A stretch of DNA of 64,000 nt, from positions 46,027,332-46,091,331 of the forward strand of contig CM037869.1 in the NCBI GenBank assembly GCA_021292105.1. The letters run 5' to 3'. Under the pieces are notes generated by a model that made no database searches, was not told the DNA's origin, and worked only from the letters and a program-made list of their open reading frames with translations. Positions 12,503-26,345 of this stretch are shown here, piece after piece. Each line of letters opens with the position of its first letter. The stretch's first letter is position 1. This DNA comes from Anadara kagoshimensis (taxonomy: Eukaryota; Mollusca; Bivalvia; Arcoida; Arcidae). Both the position numbers and the translations under genes were made by a program.

Positions 12503-13315
12503 ACGCTTGAAATCAAAATTCATGGAACTATTGGACGCCTAATTTTCTTCTAATTGTTAATACACATATTATGGCTATGCTGTACTGTTGGTCTGACTAT
12601 AGCTAGTGCATGGGTGGTGAGGAAAATTGCCTTGTGGTAGCAAAACACATGTTTTAAACAAACGTGTACAATGATAACCAATGTTGGATTATAAAATATT
12701 AGAACTATTAAAACTACTGACAATAGATAAAACTGCAGGTATGTACATGTGTTTATCAAACGTTTTACAAACTTAAGATGTATTAGATAAAACACCTGTT
12801 AGCATATTTTCTTTATTGTTAAGTAATCTCACACTTTTTATATCAATTGTTCAATAATATAATACTGATATACAAAGTCACCTTACGAGGAGATTCGTTG
12901 ATAAAACGCATTTTACATTTTTTTATATAATGTTTTTATAAGGTTTCAAACAATTTAGCTCATCTGAGTTAAAAAATATCCATTGCAACCGTCTGTAATG
13001 CTAAACTTTGACATCATAAAAGGCTTTGGTGATAGTGCAGTAAAACCTCTATTCATTAGCACCGTTTGTTCTGCCAAACTTTGATGTTTGATGTTGGGGT
13101 TGGAGATAAATTGAAGAAGACTTATGAAGTAAAACATGTAGGAAATAGACGTATGGATAAGTGAGATGACATATATATCCTGGGGACATTATAACAAGGC
13201 TTAACTCTATGTATATGTGTATGCTTAGGCCTCGGGTATATAACCTGGCATTGGGTCAGGATGGAGATTGTAAAAAAAACACACATTGATCAATTGAATA
13301 AGTAATAATGTAGTG
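12503..13315. other. No gene seen
   Basis: Short ORFs here have random-looking composition and no flanking splice sites that would support an exon. Confidence 0.5.
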
Positions 13316-13370
13316 TCATGTGCTACTTTTGAATTATATTATTTCATAAAAATTCAAAAGTAGCACATGA
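13316..13370. mobile_element. 55-nt hairpin mini-element, copy 1
   Basis: It has perfect 20-nt arms, TCATGTGCTACTTTTGAATT and its complement, and a 15-nt loop containing TTTCATAAA. It shares length, loop and terminal TCAT...ATGA with copies at 54655, 58744 and 60929. Confidence 0.8.
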
Positions 13371-14436
13371 GAGTAGTATTCATAATAAAAAGCAAACCAA
13401 TACCTAACAGCAAAATGTATGCTATTCTGTTTGTCATATGATTGTTGGTGTTTAATACCTTCTGGGTCTTGCAGATGATCGATTTGAGCTTATATAATTG
13501 TAAAAAATAAAACTGACTGATTAAACTGAAACTCGGTTGTGTCTCCTGTAGGACCATGCTATAGAAGTCACATCTTTGCACTGAAAACTTCAATAGAGAA
13601 CGCCTAAATTTACATTTCCAAACAAACCGAAATTTGCAAGATTGTTCTTTCACTTGTATACAACAAACATTTGAGTTCATACATTTGTATAAACATGGGG
13701 AGTTTATCATGGACAAATTGTATAAATTTATGTTTTAACAGACAGAGAAAGCGAGTCCTGGTAAAAACTAAAGGTCAATTTACTTTTAGTGCAAAGATTC
13801 CAAGTTTGTGCTTAAATGTTTTAATTATTTTCTGGCATCTGCAAAAAACAGGAAAAGAAAACGAAATTTTCAACATTTTAGACATTAGGTTCATAACAAA
13901 AGTATTAGATTCACAAGTGAGCGATGAGGCCCATGGGACCTTTTTGTTTACATTTGGAACATGATTAAGATTTATATTGTCTGTTCTGTGATTTATCCTA
14001 TACTTATTTCAAAGTTAAGTGCATACCAGTAAATTTATTGCAATATAAATACTCATACAAAGATCTTATCATAAACTTAAAACTCAGAACTGCATTTAAA
14101 TAATTATAAATTTTAAATGCATCTAAATTGTTCAATTTTGTTATCTCTTCAAATAAATAAATAAACTTAAAAGATTTAAATTCAACATTTCTTATCAGCC
14201 ATATTGTAAATGAAGTTTGACCACCAACAGTGCTTTAGGAACCAATAGATAAACTATTATTTTAATTTTACATCTATTATATACTAACGTACTTATGTCT
14301 TAGGACTATTGGTGTATATAAAAGACCTGTCATCTTTGTTCGCAGGGACAAAAATTGTGTATGTACTCTTATCGCAAATCATATATTACGGTGATTTCAA
14401 AACGTTTATATAAGAGTATTTTTTATTTAGAATTTA

Positions 14437-14482
<46 letters not shown>

Positions 14483-15207
14483 CTTTTTTTAAAATATCAA
14501 TAATTGTCCATACGGTTTAACAACTCCTCTAAAGGGCGTGTATGACTCACACAACAATGGATATGAAAAACAAAATTAAGTCTTATTAGTGTTTAATAAG
14601 TTTTGGATTGAAAAGAATATTGATTCAATTTAAGTTGAAAATAGAAAAATATTATTGAGTTATCCGACAGTTATGTAAATATTTATCTTATACGTATAAG
14701 AACTTAAAAAACTTCAATTGTACGAAAAAGAAACAGGCCTGATTTACACAACATACAGACATGTTTGTTTACGTTTATAAAACTATTCAAAAACAAAATA
14801 AAACATAAATCAGTATGAAACAGCATTTTTTGTTTAAAATCAAGGCTTGATAAAAACCATAATATGACGGTGCATGCATGTGAGTAAGTTATGAGTGCAT
14901 ATAAAAACTAAATTTATAAACAAGTTGGTAATGTATATGTCAGAGTATTTTGATGCTCTTAAATAGTAGTTTTATTGAGAAAAATATTTTTAAATTTTGT
15001 ATAGTGGTTTTGTCAGGTTTATAATATATGAAACCAGTTTTCAATTGTGGTGCACATATGCTAGATTTTCAAATCAAAAGAACATGTCAAATCCACAATC
15101 TCAAAATCCAGAGTATGCTATGACAAATTAAAAAAATAAAATATGGTAAGTATACTGCTGTGTGGCATAAACTTTGAGTACACGTAATCTCTTTCCTAAG
15201 CTTTCTT
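13371..15207. other. No gene seen; contains an AT microsatellite
   Basis: It includes the TA microsatellite at 14441-14482. ORFs at 13354-13716 and 13671-13964 overlap each other on opposite strands and match nothing I recognise. Confidence 0.5.
14441..14482. repeat. TA microsatellite
   Basis: Near-continuous TA dinucleotides with one TATTA interruption. Confidence 0.95.
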
Positions 15208-15305
15208 TATCTGCCACTTCACTATAGCTGGTGACGTCCTGATGTAAGTGAAATTTTCGTGAACTGAACATGTCTTTTATTCAACCCATCAATCAATCAA
15301 TTAGT
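15208..15305 (+). mobile_element. SINE tail fragment
   Basis: The sequence CTGCCACTTCACTATAGCTG followed by GTGACGTCCTGATGTAAGTG and an ATCAATCAATCAATT simple tail matches the tail of the SINE at 34205-34499 in opposite orientation. The tRNA head is absent, so this is a 5'-truncated copy. Confidence 0.6.
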
Positions 15306-15483
15306 TAATCAAATCTTCAATTCGCCTTTGCTATTCTTAACAATATGTATAATAATTTAGTCGTGTTGTATTTGAATCAATAATTTGTTTTTGCTATTAG
15401 CATAGTATGATGCTTTGTGCAAATAAAGGATTTGTTCTGTTCTCTTAGCTTTTAGCTTGATTATCCCTTTTAGGATACAAATT

Positions 15484-15580
15484 GGTGCCCAGTGATAAAT
15501 CATATAGCCCACCAACGTGCCATATATTAGTTTAGGGCGCCCAATGATAAATCACATAGCCCACAGTCTAGGGCATCATT
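15484..15580. repeat. Imperfect 52-bp direct duplication
   Basis: GGTGCCCAGTGATAAATCAT (15484) recurs as GGCGCCCAATGATAAATCAC (15537), each followed by ATAGCCCAC. Confidence 0.65.
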
Positions 15581-16699
15581 TGACAAAAACATGTAGATAT
15601 TATAAATATTATTCTAAAACAGGTGAAGTATATATCTTTATTTTTTCATCGTTTTACTGTGACAAGACATAAACAGGTGAAGACTTGCCTCTAGTTTAAC
15701 AAACATCGAATCATCGCCTTAATCAGATAACAGACATTGTGTAAACAGCCTGGATCAACCATGAATCCACAGCTAATTACAGATAAAACGCTTTGAACGC
15801 ATTAGTACGTGTCCAACAAGTAAAAAATTGATAGTAGCATAAAAAGTGAACAATAATGTAAATAAGAATTTAAGACTAAATTTGAAAACTACGCCGTAAT
15901 CCTATAATAGGATATAGTATATTTATGAGGTGTAACGGAGTAGAAATGAAAATAACATCAAGTACTTAAATATACTTCTTCGTCTCTCCGACATGTCTGA
16001 TTGTACATAACATCTTGATATTTAAATCTTTTACATGTTGTTTTTGTGATTCTGCTGAATGTTCCCAGCCTCCTCAACCACACCAAAATGACAAATACCA
16101 ATAATTTATCTTTAGTATTATGGTTACGATTGCTTTATATGCTAACAAAATGAAAAATGTAGGAAAAATGGTGTAGAAAGGACAAATAGCTCGAGTAGAT
16201 CAACATAAGATTTGGTAATGAACCACAAAGGTTCCAAATTCTACAGAAACACAATAAAGGTGGTATTGTATTCAAAATCTTCAAACAGTTGGTAAAATAA
16301 GAAAATTACGGTGCTCAAGATTTGTCAGAGTTTCAACCATTATGATACACCATAAACCGGCCTGTTTGTAACAGTCAATTTATTATTTACTCGCCTTTTA
16401 TATAAATATTTATGTTCATAATTAAAAGCCAATGGCTTGTTGAAATTAAATTATAACCTAAAATTGACCCAATCAATGGGGTAATATTTAACTATATGGT
16501 ACACTTTAGATGTTTTATTTAAACACCAAACAATCAGCAAATAGACAAATTACATATGTTATATATAAACCCTAAATGTATTTAAAACGAACACTTAACA
16601 TAGCCTATTTATTTATAATTGACCTTCTCAGGACTTGAAGAAAACTTTAAATATAGTTTACTATCCAATACATTATGTACGTCAATGTGACCTCGTTCA

Positions 16700-16990
16700 C
16701 CTCAAGTCAACGGTCGGTGCTAGAGCAGTAGGTAGCATGTTCGGTCTTTTACCAGAAAATCAGGGTTTTGATCCAGGACCAGATTGGTCCTAGTATTTCA
16801 AAATGTGTAGTGATTGTTATTTCTTTCAAGCCACAACACACAATCAATTTGAGCCAAACCAAAGGTCACCACGGAATCTTAATTTTAAGTCCTTTAAATA
16901 GTGCTTCAACTATACAGTTGCATGAATTTCCTTTTGTCACTATACCCAGTGCCAGAACAAATGGATGTTTTTACAATAAGTTGTTTTAAT
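16700..16990 (+). mobile_element. Possible tRNA-derived SINE
   Basis: An A-box-like TGCTAGAGCAGTAGGTAGC and a B-box-like GGGTTTTGATCCAGG are spaced as in a tRNA head. The body does not match the other SINEs closely, so family membership is uncertain. The ORF at 16768-16989 lies inside it. Confidence 0.4.
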
Positions 16991-17050
16991 GTATCGTTTT
17001 CTTGTTTTTTCGTGTCTTTGCTTCATTTGCAACTGCTAAACTGCTAAGTA

Positions 17051-17280
17051 CAGTACATGCCTGTCAGAAGTTTATACACTGAACTAACGAGGAGTAAAGT
17101 GTCGGCTGTTGGGTGGTCGAGATATACTTAGTAGATAGCTAGTGACCAAATAAGCTGTAATTCGAGAGAAAGCAGCAACCAAAAAGCTAACTGGGAAATA
17201 GCTAACGAGTGGACGAGATGAACTGAGGTTTCTGTACGAATTCGTTAGCTTAGTGTAAAACTTTCGACAGGTTTGTGTTG
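17051..17280. mobile_element. CAGTACAGACC MITE, copy 2
   Basis: The 230-bp element is flanked by TA on both sides. The left end CAGTACATGCCTGTCAGAAG mirrors the right end CTTTCGACAGGTTTGTGTTG. The interior holds GGTCGAGATATACTTAG and GAATTCGTTAGCTTAGTG, typical of the family. Sub-terminal inverted repeats extend well past the ends. Confidence 0.85.
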
Positions 17281-17815
17281 TATATGTTTTCAGTTGAAAG
17301 TTACAATGAAGTGAACATCAAGTAAAACTTCGGTATTTGTTGTGTATTACAGCATATATGAATGATTTTTGACACTGATTGTCTTATAATGAAATTCAGA
17401 TAATATATTTTCAATAACCCTGTCATTTTTTCTTGACACCAATTATTAAAATCCCTAGCGATTATTACCCATAATTATAATTATTATTATACAGTATTTT
17501 ACACAATGTCATGCTATTGCTCAGTTAGTTTTTTTGTTCCCGACAGACAAAATAACAAAAATGACAAAATTGCCTTTCAGTGTCAAAATACCTCTCGATA
17601 CATCATAATAGAAACAGAATGTAATTCCACTAATGGAAATGTTGTATCATCGTGTAAAACAAGTAGATTTCTCTGTAATGACAAAAAGTAGTTTCTGCCC
17701 TTATTAAAATCATAAAAATAACTTCTTATGGTAAATATCGAGCCATTGTATCCAGGAGGCACATGACAGTCAACAGTGTATACAAAACATTTACATCCTT
17801 AGTAAGTGATATATA

Positions 17816-18029
17816 CAGTACACACCTGTCTAAAGTTTAACACTGAGCTTACAAAAAAGGATTCGAAGCTTGACAGTCGAGTGACTAAAATATGAATAGC
17901 AAGTTGTAAAAAAGTTACCAAGAGACAGATAGCAGCTGTCGAAATGTTGTCGATAATATGGCTGACAAGGGGTCGAGATTCGGTACTAATTCGTTATCTT
18001 ATTGTTAAACTTACAACAGGGCTGTTATG
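17816..18029. mobile_element. CAGTACAGACC MITE, copy 3
   Basis: It is TA-flanked, with left end CAGTACACACCTGTCTAAAG. The right end is worn (AACTTACAACAGGGCTGTTATG). The interior keeps GATAGCAGCTGTCGAAATG. It lies about 540 bp from copy 2. Confidence 0.85.
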
Positions 18030-18587
18030 TATGGCAATGAACAGAAAAGGCAATCAGTACAACCACCTTTAATTAATTTCAAACTTTTTTCTTGGGCTTG
18101 TTACTATTATGACAATATAATCACTAGTTAGTTATCGACCTGAATATTAGTAAATATCGCGTTTGAACAATTTGATAATAAGGCGGCGTTGAAACTGATT
18201 TTAAAAGCGCCACTTTGTATGATATATTTGTAGACGAAACCCACAACTAATGATGCAATCTGAAAAATCATATATCTTCACTGAAATTAAAATGCATTAT
18301 TTTGTAAAATCCAATAGATTTTTACCAAACATCAAAAACTATCTTTCTATGCAGAAAAGGTCAATAGCCACTTAACATTAAATAAACACAAACAAAGGAA
18401 TAATTATATCTGGTTTCAAGAAAAATATCAAACATCACAAGAACCAAGCACGATAAAGCTAAGCTAAAGCTCAGTCTCATTATACGAACACCAAGTGTCG
18501 AGTATACAAACGACAAGGGTAACATTTACTTAGCATGAATGTGCATTCATTTACTTAGTATATAGTGTATTGTTTTAGGTCAATAAT
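18030..18587. other. No gene seen
   Basis: AT-rich sequence with no supported feature. Confidence 0.5.
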
Positions 18588-18680
18588 AATCAAACACAAA
18601 AATCCAAAGCAAAACCTTTGAAAACTGACAAATGAAGTCGAACAATTGAACTTAAACCATGGAAATGAGGCCACTGGTGA
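18588..18680 (-). repeat. Dispersed repeat A, copy 4
   Basis: Truncated minus-strand copy with AAAACCTTTGAAAACTGAC and CATGGAAATGAGGCCACTGG. Confidence 0.65.
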
Positions 18681-20615
18681 TAAAATAAAAACATTGACGT
18701 CCAATAGGCACTGGATCTAATGACGAAATGATTGTCTGTGTAGTTTGAATACTATAAACAAACACGTGAATATGCTATCAATTGACATTGCTTTCTATAT
18801 AGATCTACTACAGTAAATTACTAAGGTCGTTTCACAAAAATGGGAAAATAACAGCATTTGCCATTCTGTCCAGAATAAGAAAACGCCCTCTCAGTCCCTG
18901 ATAGCGCTTAATGGCCGTAACTAATAATGTCAATTAAAAGGTTAATTTTGGTAATTAAACATTGCAATATATGTTCAAACAGCGAACAGACATCAACGGA
19001 AATATTGCATAATACATAGACGTACCTGACAAGACTAAAACAATAAAAAGGTATAAATTAATGGGATTTTAGTGTCAGATAGGAAATAAACACATTATAA
19101 GCTAGATGTTAATTACTAATTATAAGTCAGTTAATTGATTTTCGTAATAGTCATTATTGGAATGTAATAAACACACAACAAATTAATACATCACTGTCAC
19201 TGGTGAAATGTATAGAGTTTTTGTCCCGCTGTAGATTGAAAATGACAGCATTTCAAATTATGATGGAATACTTACGATAATATCAAATGTAGCACAATAG
19301 AGAATCAACAAAAAACCATTTCAAAACAATTGTTAGGTCGCCTACGCATCTAATACATAAAAAATTCCTTTAACCCACCAATTAAATTTTAACTATCAAA
19401 ACATTCAGTCACTTTTAAACACGACATCACTTGAGCCAAAGACAAAAATATCAATCTTACGATGGTGATCTAGAGAACTTAATATTAACAATCAGAGTAA
19501 AAATGGACATAATTTTTTGTCAGTATTTCGAACCATAAGCACCAATATTTGACATATTTATATATTCTGCAGCCTTACCAGAAACGCGTCGGTAGCCATT
19601 GGGGAAGGCTGACCTTGAACATTTTTCTGAAAACCTACAGTTTATTTAAATTATGAAATTAGCATTGAAGATCCAGATAAGTAAGAAGGGAGATAATATT
19701 CATTGTTTCATGTACAATACAGATGACATCTTTTCATTCTTCGGGCGGTAGTAATATGTTACATGCCTAAAACACTTACTGAAATGTTCAGAAACCCCAT
19801 TAAAATCAAATAAAAACTAAATAAGTTCTACTACTAATAATAGAAACGCCTCTCCTTACAATGACTGGACAAAATTTACTAAATAAAAATAATACCTTTC
19901 AAAAGAGCACTAAACTACGACTTTTGTGTAGTAATGTTATTGTAACAACCAAGTGTCAGATTTTAACAGACAGCGACTTGGACCAGAGAGGTGTAGGTGT
20001 TATTGTCCTGTCAAGTACTCTGACCGGACCAGGGACCTCTAAATAGGTGTCAACTTACTCATTATAATATCTCCGGTACACAGACATACCCAACACACCG
20101 CTGTGATACAATAATCAGACTTTAAATTAACACGCATGCCAGTAGACCTAATATTGACATAAGTATGTGTCCAGTAGAGATCGGTATTATGTTTGGAATT
20201 TGTTGTAGCAATGAGGCTTGTGTCAGCTTACAATCAGGCATAATGTCAATATCGCCATGCTTTTTCTTAATTTGCAGTCTGCTGTATCTGCGAGCCTCGC
20301 GTCTCTTTATTTCTCAAATTACCGTTTAGCCATAATGTGACAATTGTTTGTTGTACTGTCTGACAGTTTCAGGAATTGATATTTGTTAATTCTTCTATAT
20401 CTTTAGCAATGAGTTGTCTCGAATTACTTATTGCATTGGTGTTAAAACAAACTGTGCCTTTTGTTATGTCAGACAATGGTTTCGTGAATTTTTGTTTGTG
20501 TAGCAATGGATTTTGTGTCAATTCTGTATTTAGAAATTAAAGTCACTTTTGTTCCTTCTATTCATCTTCATTGTTCATATTAGATTTCATACGTGGCGGT
20601 TGTAGATAACTTGAT
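18681..20615. other. No gene seen
   Basis: AT-rich. A strong-looking donor on the minus strand at about 20056 follows a short frame beginning MSVYRRYYN, but nothing downstream supports it, so it is not called. Confidence 0.45.
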
Positions 20616-20762
20616 GGGGAATGCCTACCCTCTCGGAGCACCCGGTCTCACTTCCTTGGTAAAAATCTGCGTGTTTAGCTTAATTGACCAGTTTTTACAT
20701 CGCTTTGGTATTATGATTTGGACATGGACTGGTATTTTTGCGTTTGATAAAATTACAATATT
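20616..20762 (+). repeat. Dispersed repeat A, copy 5 (well preserved)
   Basis: GGAGCACCCGGTCTCACTTC is intact, followed by TTAATTGACCAGTTTTTACA and TTTGGACATGGACTGGTATT. Both ORFs across it (20593-20787 and 20625-20888) are repeat-derived. Confidence 0.85.
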
Positions 20763-21293
20763 AAATAAAAACATCACGGTTTCATGAAAATGATGCCACA
20801 AGATGAGATAGACAATAAACCGAACCATGCTTATCAAATCCCCAATAAATATATCGTGTATTATAAAACCATCTTGTACCAGTATCAAGTATTCAGTATT
20901 ACAATATGGTCATGAAAGGAAAATTGTGTGCAATCGATATACAAAAGGTTAAAAGCGTGCTGCATCATTACTGCATGTCAAACCAATATTTGTAAGGCTG
21001 TTTTGCCCACAATTTTACCCAACGTATTTAAGGATTTCCATTATTCGTGATTATTGTTGTATATATAAGCGGTAAGTCGACTGTACAAAATGTAATTCCA
21101 AGTTCAAACGAAAAATGGAAATATAATTAATAGCGAATTATTGACGTTAAAACCCATTAATATTGTGTAATGTCTGCATCCTAACCGATAACTTTTGATC
21201 AATTTCACTTCCAATTCACAAATTGGTAATGTAATCCGCCTGAATAAAGATCCGGAAATTCATTGATGTCAATAAGTTATATAATACAAGAAA

Positions 21294-21687
21294 CAGTACA
21301 GACCTGTCGAAAGTTTAACACTTGACTAACGAATACAGTCCAACCTGCCTTAAAAGGCCACCTCTATATAAGGACCACCTGCTTATAAAGGCCAGTAGAA
21401 TTGTATCCCAGTTGTTCTTTATTCATATTACTTGAAACTGTAAAGACCACCTGTCCATATATAAAGGCCACTTTTACTGGTTCTCTTGGGTGGTCTTTAT
21501 AGACAGGTTTGACTGTAGTGACGAATCGACACCTAATCACGGCCTCTCGTTAGCTATATCTCGACAGCTGCTATCTATCTCTCGGCAGCTTTTAGTCCAA
21601 TAGGTATCTATGTCTCAGTCACTCAGCAGGCAGAGCATTGACTAGTTTTCGTTAGTTCAGTGTTATACTTTCGACAGGTCTGTACTG
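21294..21687. mobile_element. CAGTACAGACC MITE, copy 4, with nested element
   Basis: The left end CAGTACAGACCTGTCGAAAG and right end CTTTCGACAGGTCTGTACTG form perfect 20-bp inverted repeats. TA follows the right end. The copy is split by a separate 180-bp element at 21336-21515. Confidence 0.9.
21336..21515. mobile_element. TA-flanked MITE with CAGTCAAACCTG-type ends, nested
   Basis: The left end CAGTCCAACCTGCCT mirrors the right end AGACAGGTTTGACTG, and TA flanks both sides (21334-21335 and 21516-21517). AAAGGCCACC and GGACCACCTG motifs recur inside both arms. TA duplication and this terminus type point to a Tc1/mariner-like non-autonomous element. Confidence 0.85.
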
Positions 21688-24600
21688 TATGTTACCCACC
21701 TTATATTACTAACCATCAATTTCAATCTTAATGCACAAATGAGAAAATTTAATCCGCCTGTTAAAGCATTGTATTCTTAGAAATGTAACGTGTTAGTAAT
21801 CAGTAGCGCGTTTCCTGGATCGATGTATTGCATTACAATTATTGATTAACAAGTCACAATAGTTTTGGCTTTTAAATGAATCGAATGAATCTGCACTTTT
21901 CAAATCTGCTGAAGAACAATAAAACATTGACAATGGAACTGAATATAGAAATTTGCTTCTAATACATGTGCAGTAGATCCTCGTTTTAAAACCTCTTAAG
22001 TAACGTTGCCAGCACTTATCACTTATTTTGAAGTCCAAACATCCGTTTTATCTACGTTACTTTTTATAAGCTCCCTTCGCCAAACCTAAAAGCTGAACAA
22101 ATAGGGGTTTAGCTGCACTTGATAAACGCCAAAACATCGAAGAATAACGTGTCACAATAAATGGATGGAATAAAGAACGGAGACACAATATGTACATGGT
22201 TATGTAGCCCCTGATTTGGGACAAACATTTGATATTATCTCAAAAAAGGCATAAAGACTTATTGTATTTCTTTGAATGTATCTGATTAGTAAAACGTTAA
22301 ATAACACTCTGGTCTTCCAGCCGTCATCATCATAATGATATGAATTGTAATGCTAAATAATATTATTTCATTTGCAAATACCTGTATTTCGTCTGGGTAA
22401 CAAAGAGTATTGTTAAAATGGTTTAACAATCAATATCGAATTTAGAAAGGCATTTGACACAATCATAAAAAGCCTCAAAGCGTGTGGTTGAGCCCATTGT
22501 AGGTTTCAAACTAAAATACCCGTAGTGCATACAATTACTATCACAATGAAACAACAAAATTACCAATACATTGGTGCTGTGTGAACAATAGCTATCCTAC
22601 TCACAGCCAGTGGTCCCTAAACACAAATTTTGAAAAAATAAATTTACTTATTTTACCAAATAGTTATATAACGTGTGATTCGAAATCATACAGAATATAT
22701 CATCTTATTTTTGTTTTAAATCGAGTCTTTGGTGGTCCATGTTATGGAATGTGCATATTCAGTATGTTTTCATTCATTGTATCAAATAAACTGTGCTAGA
22801 GGACTTTTTTCTACCCTGGCATGCCTGCCTTATAATTTTCTCCCCTGGCATGCCTGCCTCATAAATTACGGGCTTATTTATCAATAATTGGTTGGATTGC
22901 AGAATGAAATGAAGAATTCCGTCGTTGTATCAATAAAGTGACATAAAGAAAAAGCCAACAGGTGGCGCTATTACAAAAAAATTACGAGCGTTTAATAGGC
23001 CCTTAAAATACACACATTGACATCCCTTTATTGTTAGATGTTATAAATATGTAAGTCTATTGAGCCGTATTAAAATTTTCCTTTTATTATTTGATATTTG
23101 GCTCATCTAAAATTTAAAGGGCAACTTTCGCTACCGGGTAGCGAGTTTTGTGGGCGTGTTTATGATAATTTAGTCTTTACCTGTGTTCTATTTATAGACA
23201 CCTGGATGTTGTTAATAGAATGTTCACATGGCAAATATAAAGATTTAACAAATTAAAGTACTTACTATAGATGGTGTTAGGTATATAATTTTGTCCATAG
23301 AAGTTTAATCCTAAATTATTTTTATATATACACAAAGTGAAAATTTTATTCCTGACATTTTTTGTTCAAAAAATTCACAAAGTTTTGATCCATATTAGAT
23401 GGTTTATAATATGACATGTGGGATTCTACCAACTACAACTGATAAAAGTGAAATATTTTCACTAGATTAGTCAAAATTAAATTGTTATATCTTTTAATTA
23501 TCAACAATGTATCTTGACCACAAGACACTAAACCTCAAATTTATGGTCATCTTACAGTAACACACCCTTATTGCTAATGGCATTCCAGCAATACATTTTA
23601 TCTTGACCTTTAATTCATGTCTAAATTTTTCTGTGTTATGAAACCAACAATCCTCATTCCCGATTTCCCGCTAAAATTAGATATACCAGTATACGAAACA
23701 CAGAAATAAGTAATAAGCAGGCTGTAGATGAACTTATTGAAGTGGCAATAACCCACTGTTAAAGAAATGACGGAAATGATAATGGTGGTGATGACAATGA
23801 TAGTGATAGCGATATTCATAATGATAATGTACAACAAAACTTCTGTAGTCATTGTCTTTGTATTCCATGCATTACTACATGTAGACAACAGTAGTTAGGA
23901 CAAGGTCAGGCTCCAAGACCAGGAAATAATTTGTTTAGGAAAAACCTATATAAAACTTTTAGATGATCGAGGAGTTTGGTAAAATAACAATACTTAGAAA
24001 GAAAGCATGAAGCATTGTCAAACAATAATTTAGATAACTTTGTAATCACTAGGCGTGAAATAATGCCCATTTGTGTATTGAAACTAGTCAGAGCTTTACT
24101 AGTATCCTAACCCACCAGGAATAAATTATATAGGACATAAATGAGAGTGATGAAGTTTAATTTAATGTTTATGACAATAACAAACTTAAAATTTGTCTTT
24201 TATTCTTTTTGTGATTCACCTGATTTCTCTACTTGACTATCTTTTGTGAGTAGGAAACATTATTTGATCATTCAACTTAAAATGAGGATATAAATTAGAT
24301 TATTAAAAGAAAGGAATGGATTTTATTTCTTTTCTTGATTATTGGCGCCAAATACACACGTGGCAGATAACAATTACCAAGGTAAACATAAACACTTGTC
24401 TTGTCAATCATTGTTGGTTACTCAGGTGTGAACAACAACCAAATTGAATCAATTCGAAATTTTAAATCCTATTTAAGACATAAATACAGGGTAAAAAATT
24501 CTCAAATTTTCCTCGATTGTTCTCTGGTATTGGGCTGATATATATGACAAATTTTAGCTTTTAATTTGCCTTAATTGTAAAGATTCCAGAAAAAAATCAT

Positions 24601-26249
24601 CTTGTATACACTATCTGTCACAATTCAAATTTGCCACCTCCATTATGAGAAGATCTCGTATAATCTCCTTTTTATAGGAGAGTTGCCCCTTTAATTAAGG
24701 AATTTCAATTACGATGGTGGTGTGTAGACCATTTATCATTTTAAATCATTTACACGTGAAAGTGACCAATATGTTAAAATATTTAACAGGTATTATGCTA
24801 CAACAGGTGTCCGTCATGCAGATGGACATGGGGAAATAAGTGGGGAAAACCTTATAGAATTTTGAATCTTAATACGTGTGTGCCTAAAGCAGCTTTTAAG
24901 CTGATTAAAACACTTTTTAGATCTAAAACCTCGGTGTTTGTAAAATACATAATAAACGAGGAGAAAGAAAGACCCATTCCGTTTACATCCTTTTGGCCAT
25001 AAAAGTAACAATCTGTCATCGCTGGGCAATGGTCACTTCTACGAACTCAACTGTAATAATGATAGCTGTAAACCAAAATGTAATTTAAGTTAGAGTAAGT
25101 TGTTGTATACTTTTTATGGAGAAGGTACGTCCGATAGGAAAACTCGAATGTGAAGAAACACGACAGTAACATTTGTTTAGAAACGACATCGTGAATTAGC
25201 AGCAGTAAATGCCACATTCATCAATGATTGAGCGAGCAGTTTATTTTTGGAATCCTGGGATGTTTTAATCCAGTGAACACGTGCCACAAATCTTTTATCT
25301 CTGATCCTGATCCTGTTGTTGGATTTAATCAATGGCGATGCGGAACAGTTGTTACATTGTCTGTTAAAACGTCTAAAGCCTAAAGCCCTAAACACGCGTG
25401 TCAATTTATCATGTCTTCAAACATAAGCCATTTAAATAAATAAATGATGATGAAATGAAATGAAATGAATCAAAAGTATTACATATGTCAGGCGATGAAT
25501 GTGGAAGCCGGTTGATCTCGCAAAACAATAAGAAGCAGAAAATTCTGTTCAATGACGAACAAATCTATTTGTGTTATTTCAAAATAATCTCTCGACTGGA
25601 AAATTCAAAATCCAGAAAAACCTGTTAGCAAGCCTTTACTGAAGATGATCATAGCAGATAACCATTATTGTTTGAAAACAAAACATCATCCTTTTATAAA
25701 TAAAAGCAAAATTTAACGTAGAAATCCTATATTCAGAATATCACATCAGCTGGAATGAATCTTTACAATATTTATCAGTGTGTTTCTGTACTATTTATCC
25801 CAGTCTATAATCCTGGTTTTATCATTCTGTGTTTCTGTTTTATATCCATTGTTCAAATAAGTTACATGTTATACATGTAATCATGATAATAAAAATACTT
25901 GATAAAACCAAACCTCAATCATTTTACAACATACTGGCATGCATATTACAAGCAGTTTATTATCTTTTTACGAACAATGGTGGAAAGGTATTGTTTTGTT
26001 CAGATCTGAGCATTTTTTGCAGTGATTGAAAAGGTACGAGTCATAATGCTTATATGGAATCCAATAGTAAGAAAACATCAAAGCAAGTTACATGTATATG
26101 TGGCAAAAGGTATCACGCAAATGGCCAGATATTGCAATGAGACAGATTGCTTTAGTGAGTTTTTGCAAGGAAACTATATCAGTATTTTTTCCGCCGTTAT
26201 CTGCCTACTAGTCGGTGATATACTGATCTTTCAGAAACATGTTTAAATA
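21688..26249. other. Long stretch with no gene seen
   Basis: It contains a 31-bp duplication at about 22811-22862 (CCCTGGCATGCCTGCCT twice) and a 15-bp palindrome at 23129-23143 (CGCTACCGGGTAGCG). ORFs at 24814-25029 and 25177-25404 show no family I recognise and no exon-like borders. Confidence 0.5.
22811..22862. repeat. 31-bp direct duplication
   Basis: CCCTGGCATGCCTGCCTTAT and CCCTGGCATGCCTGCCTCAT, each followed by an AAATT-like stretch, are adjacent. Confidence 0.7.
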
Positions 26250-26345
26250 TCACAATCCGCCCCAAAACAGAAGGAAAACTTTGAAACGGACAAACGTGAA
26301 GTCACGTGTGTAATCAACTTTGAGAAAGGAACATGGAACTATGGA
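26250..26345 (-). repeat. Dispersed repeat A, copy 6 (degraded)
   Basis: Keeps ACAATCCGCCCCAAAACAG, GGAAAACTTTGAAACGGAC and AACTTTGAGAAAGGAACATG blocks in family order on the minus strand. Confidence 0.5.

Noticed and set aside
20056-20095. Minus-strand frame MSVYRRYYN ending at a GTAAGT donor
   Set aside because: Too short, with no downstream exon in matching phase; chance cannot be excluded.
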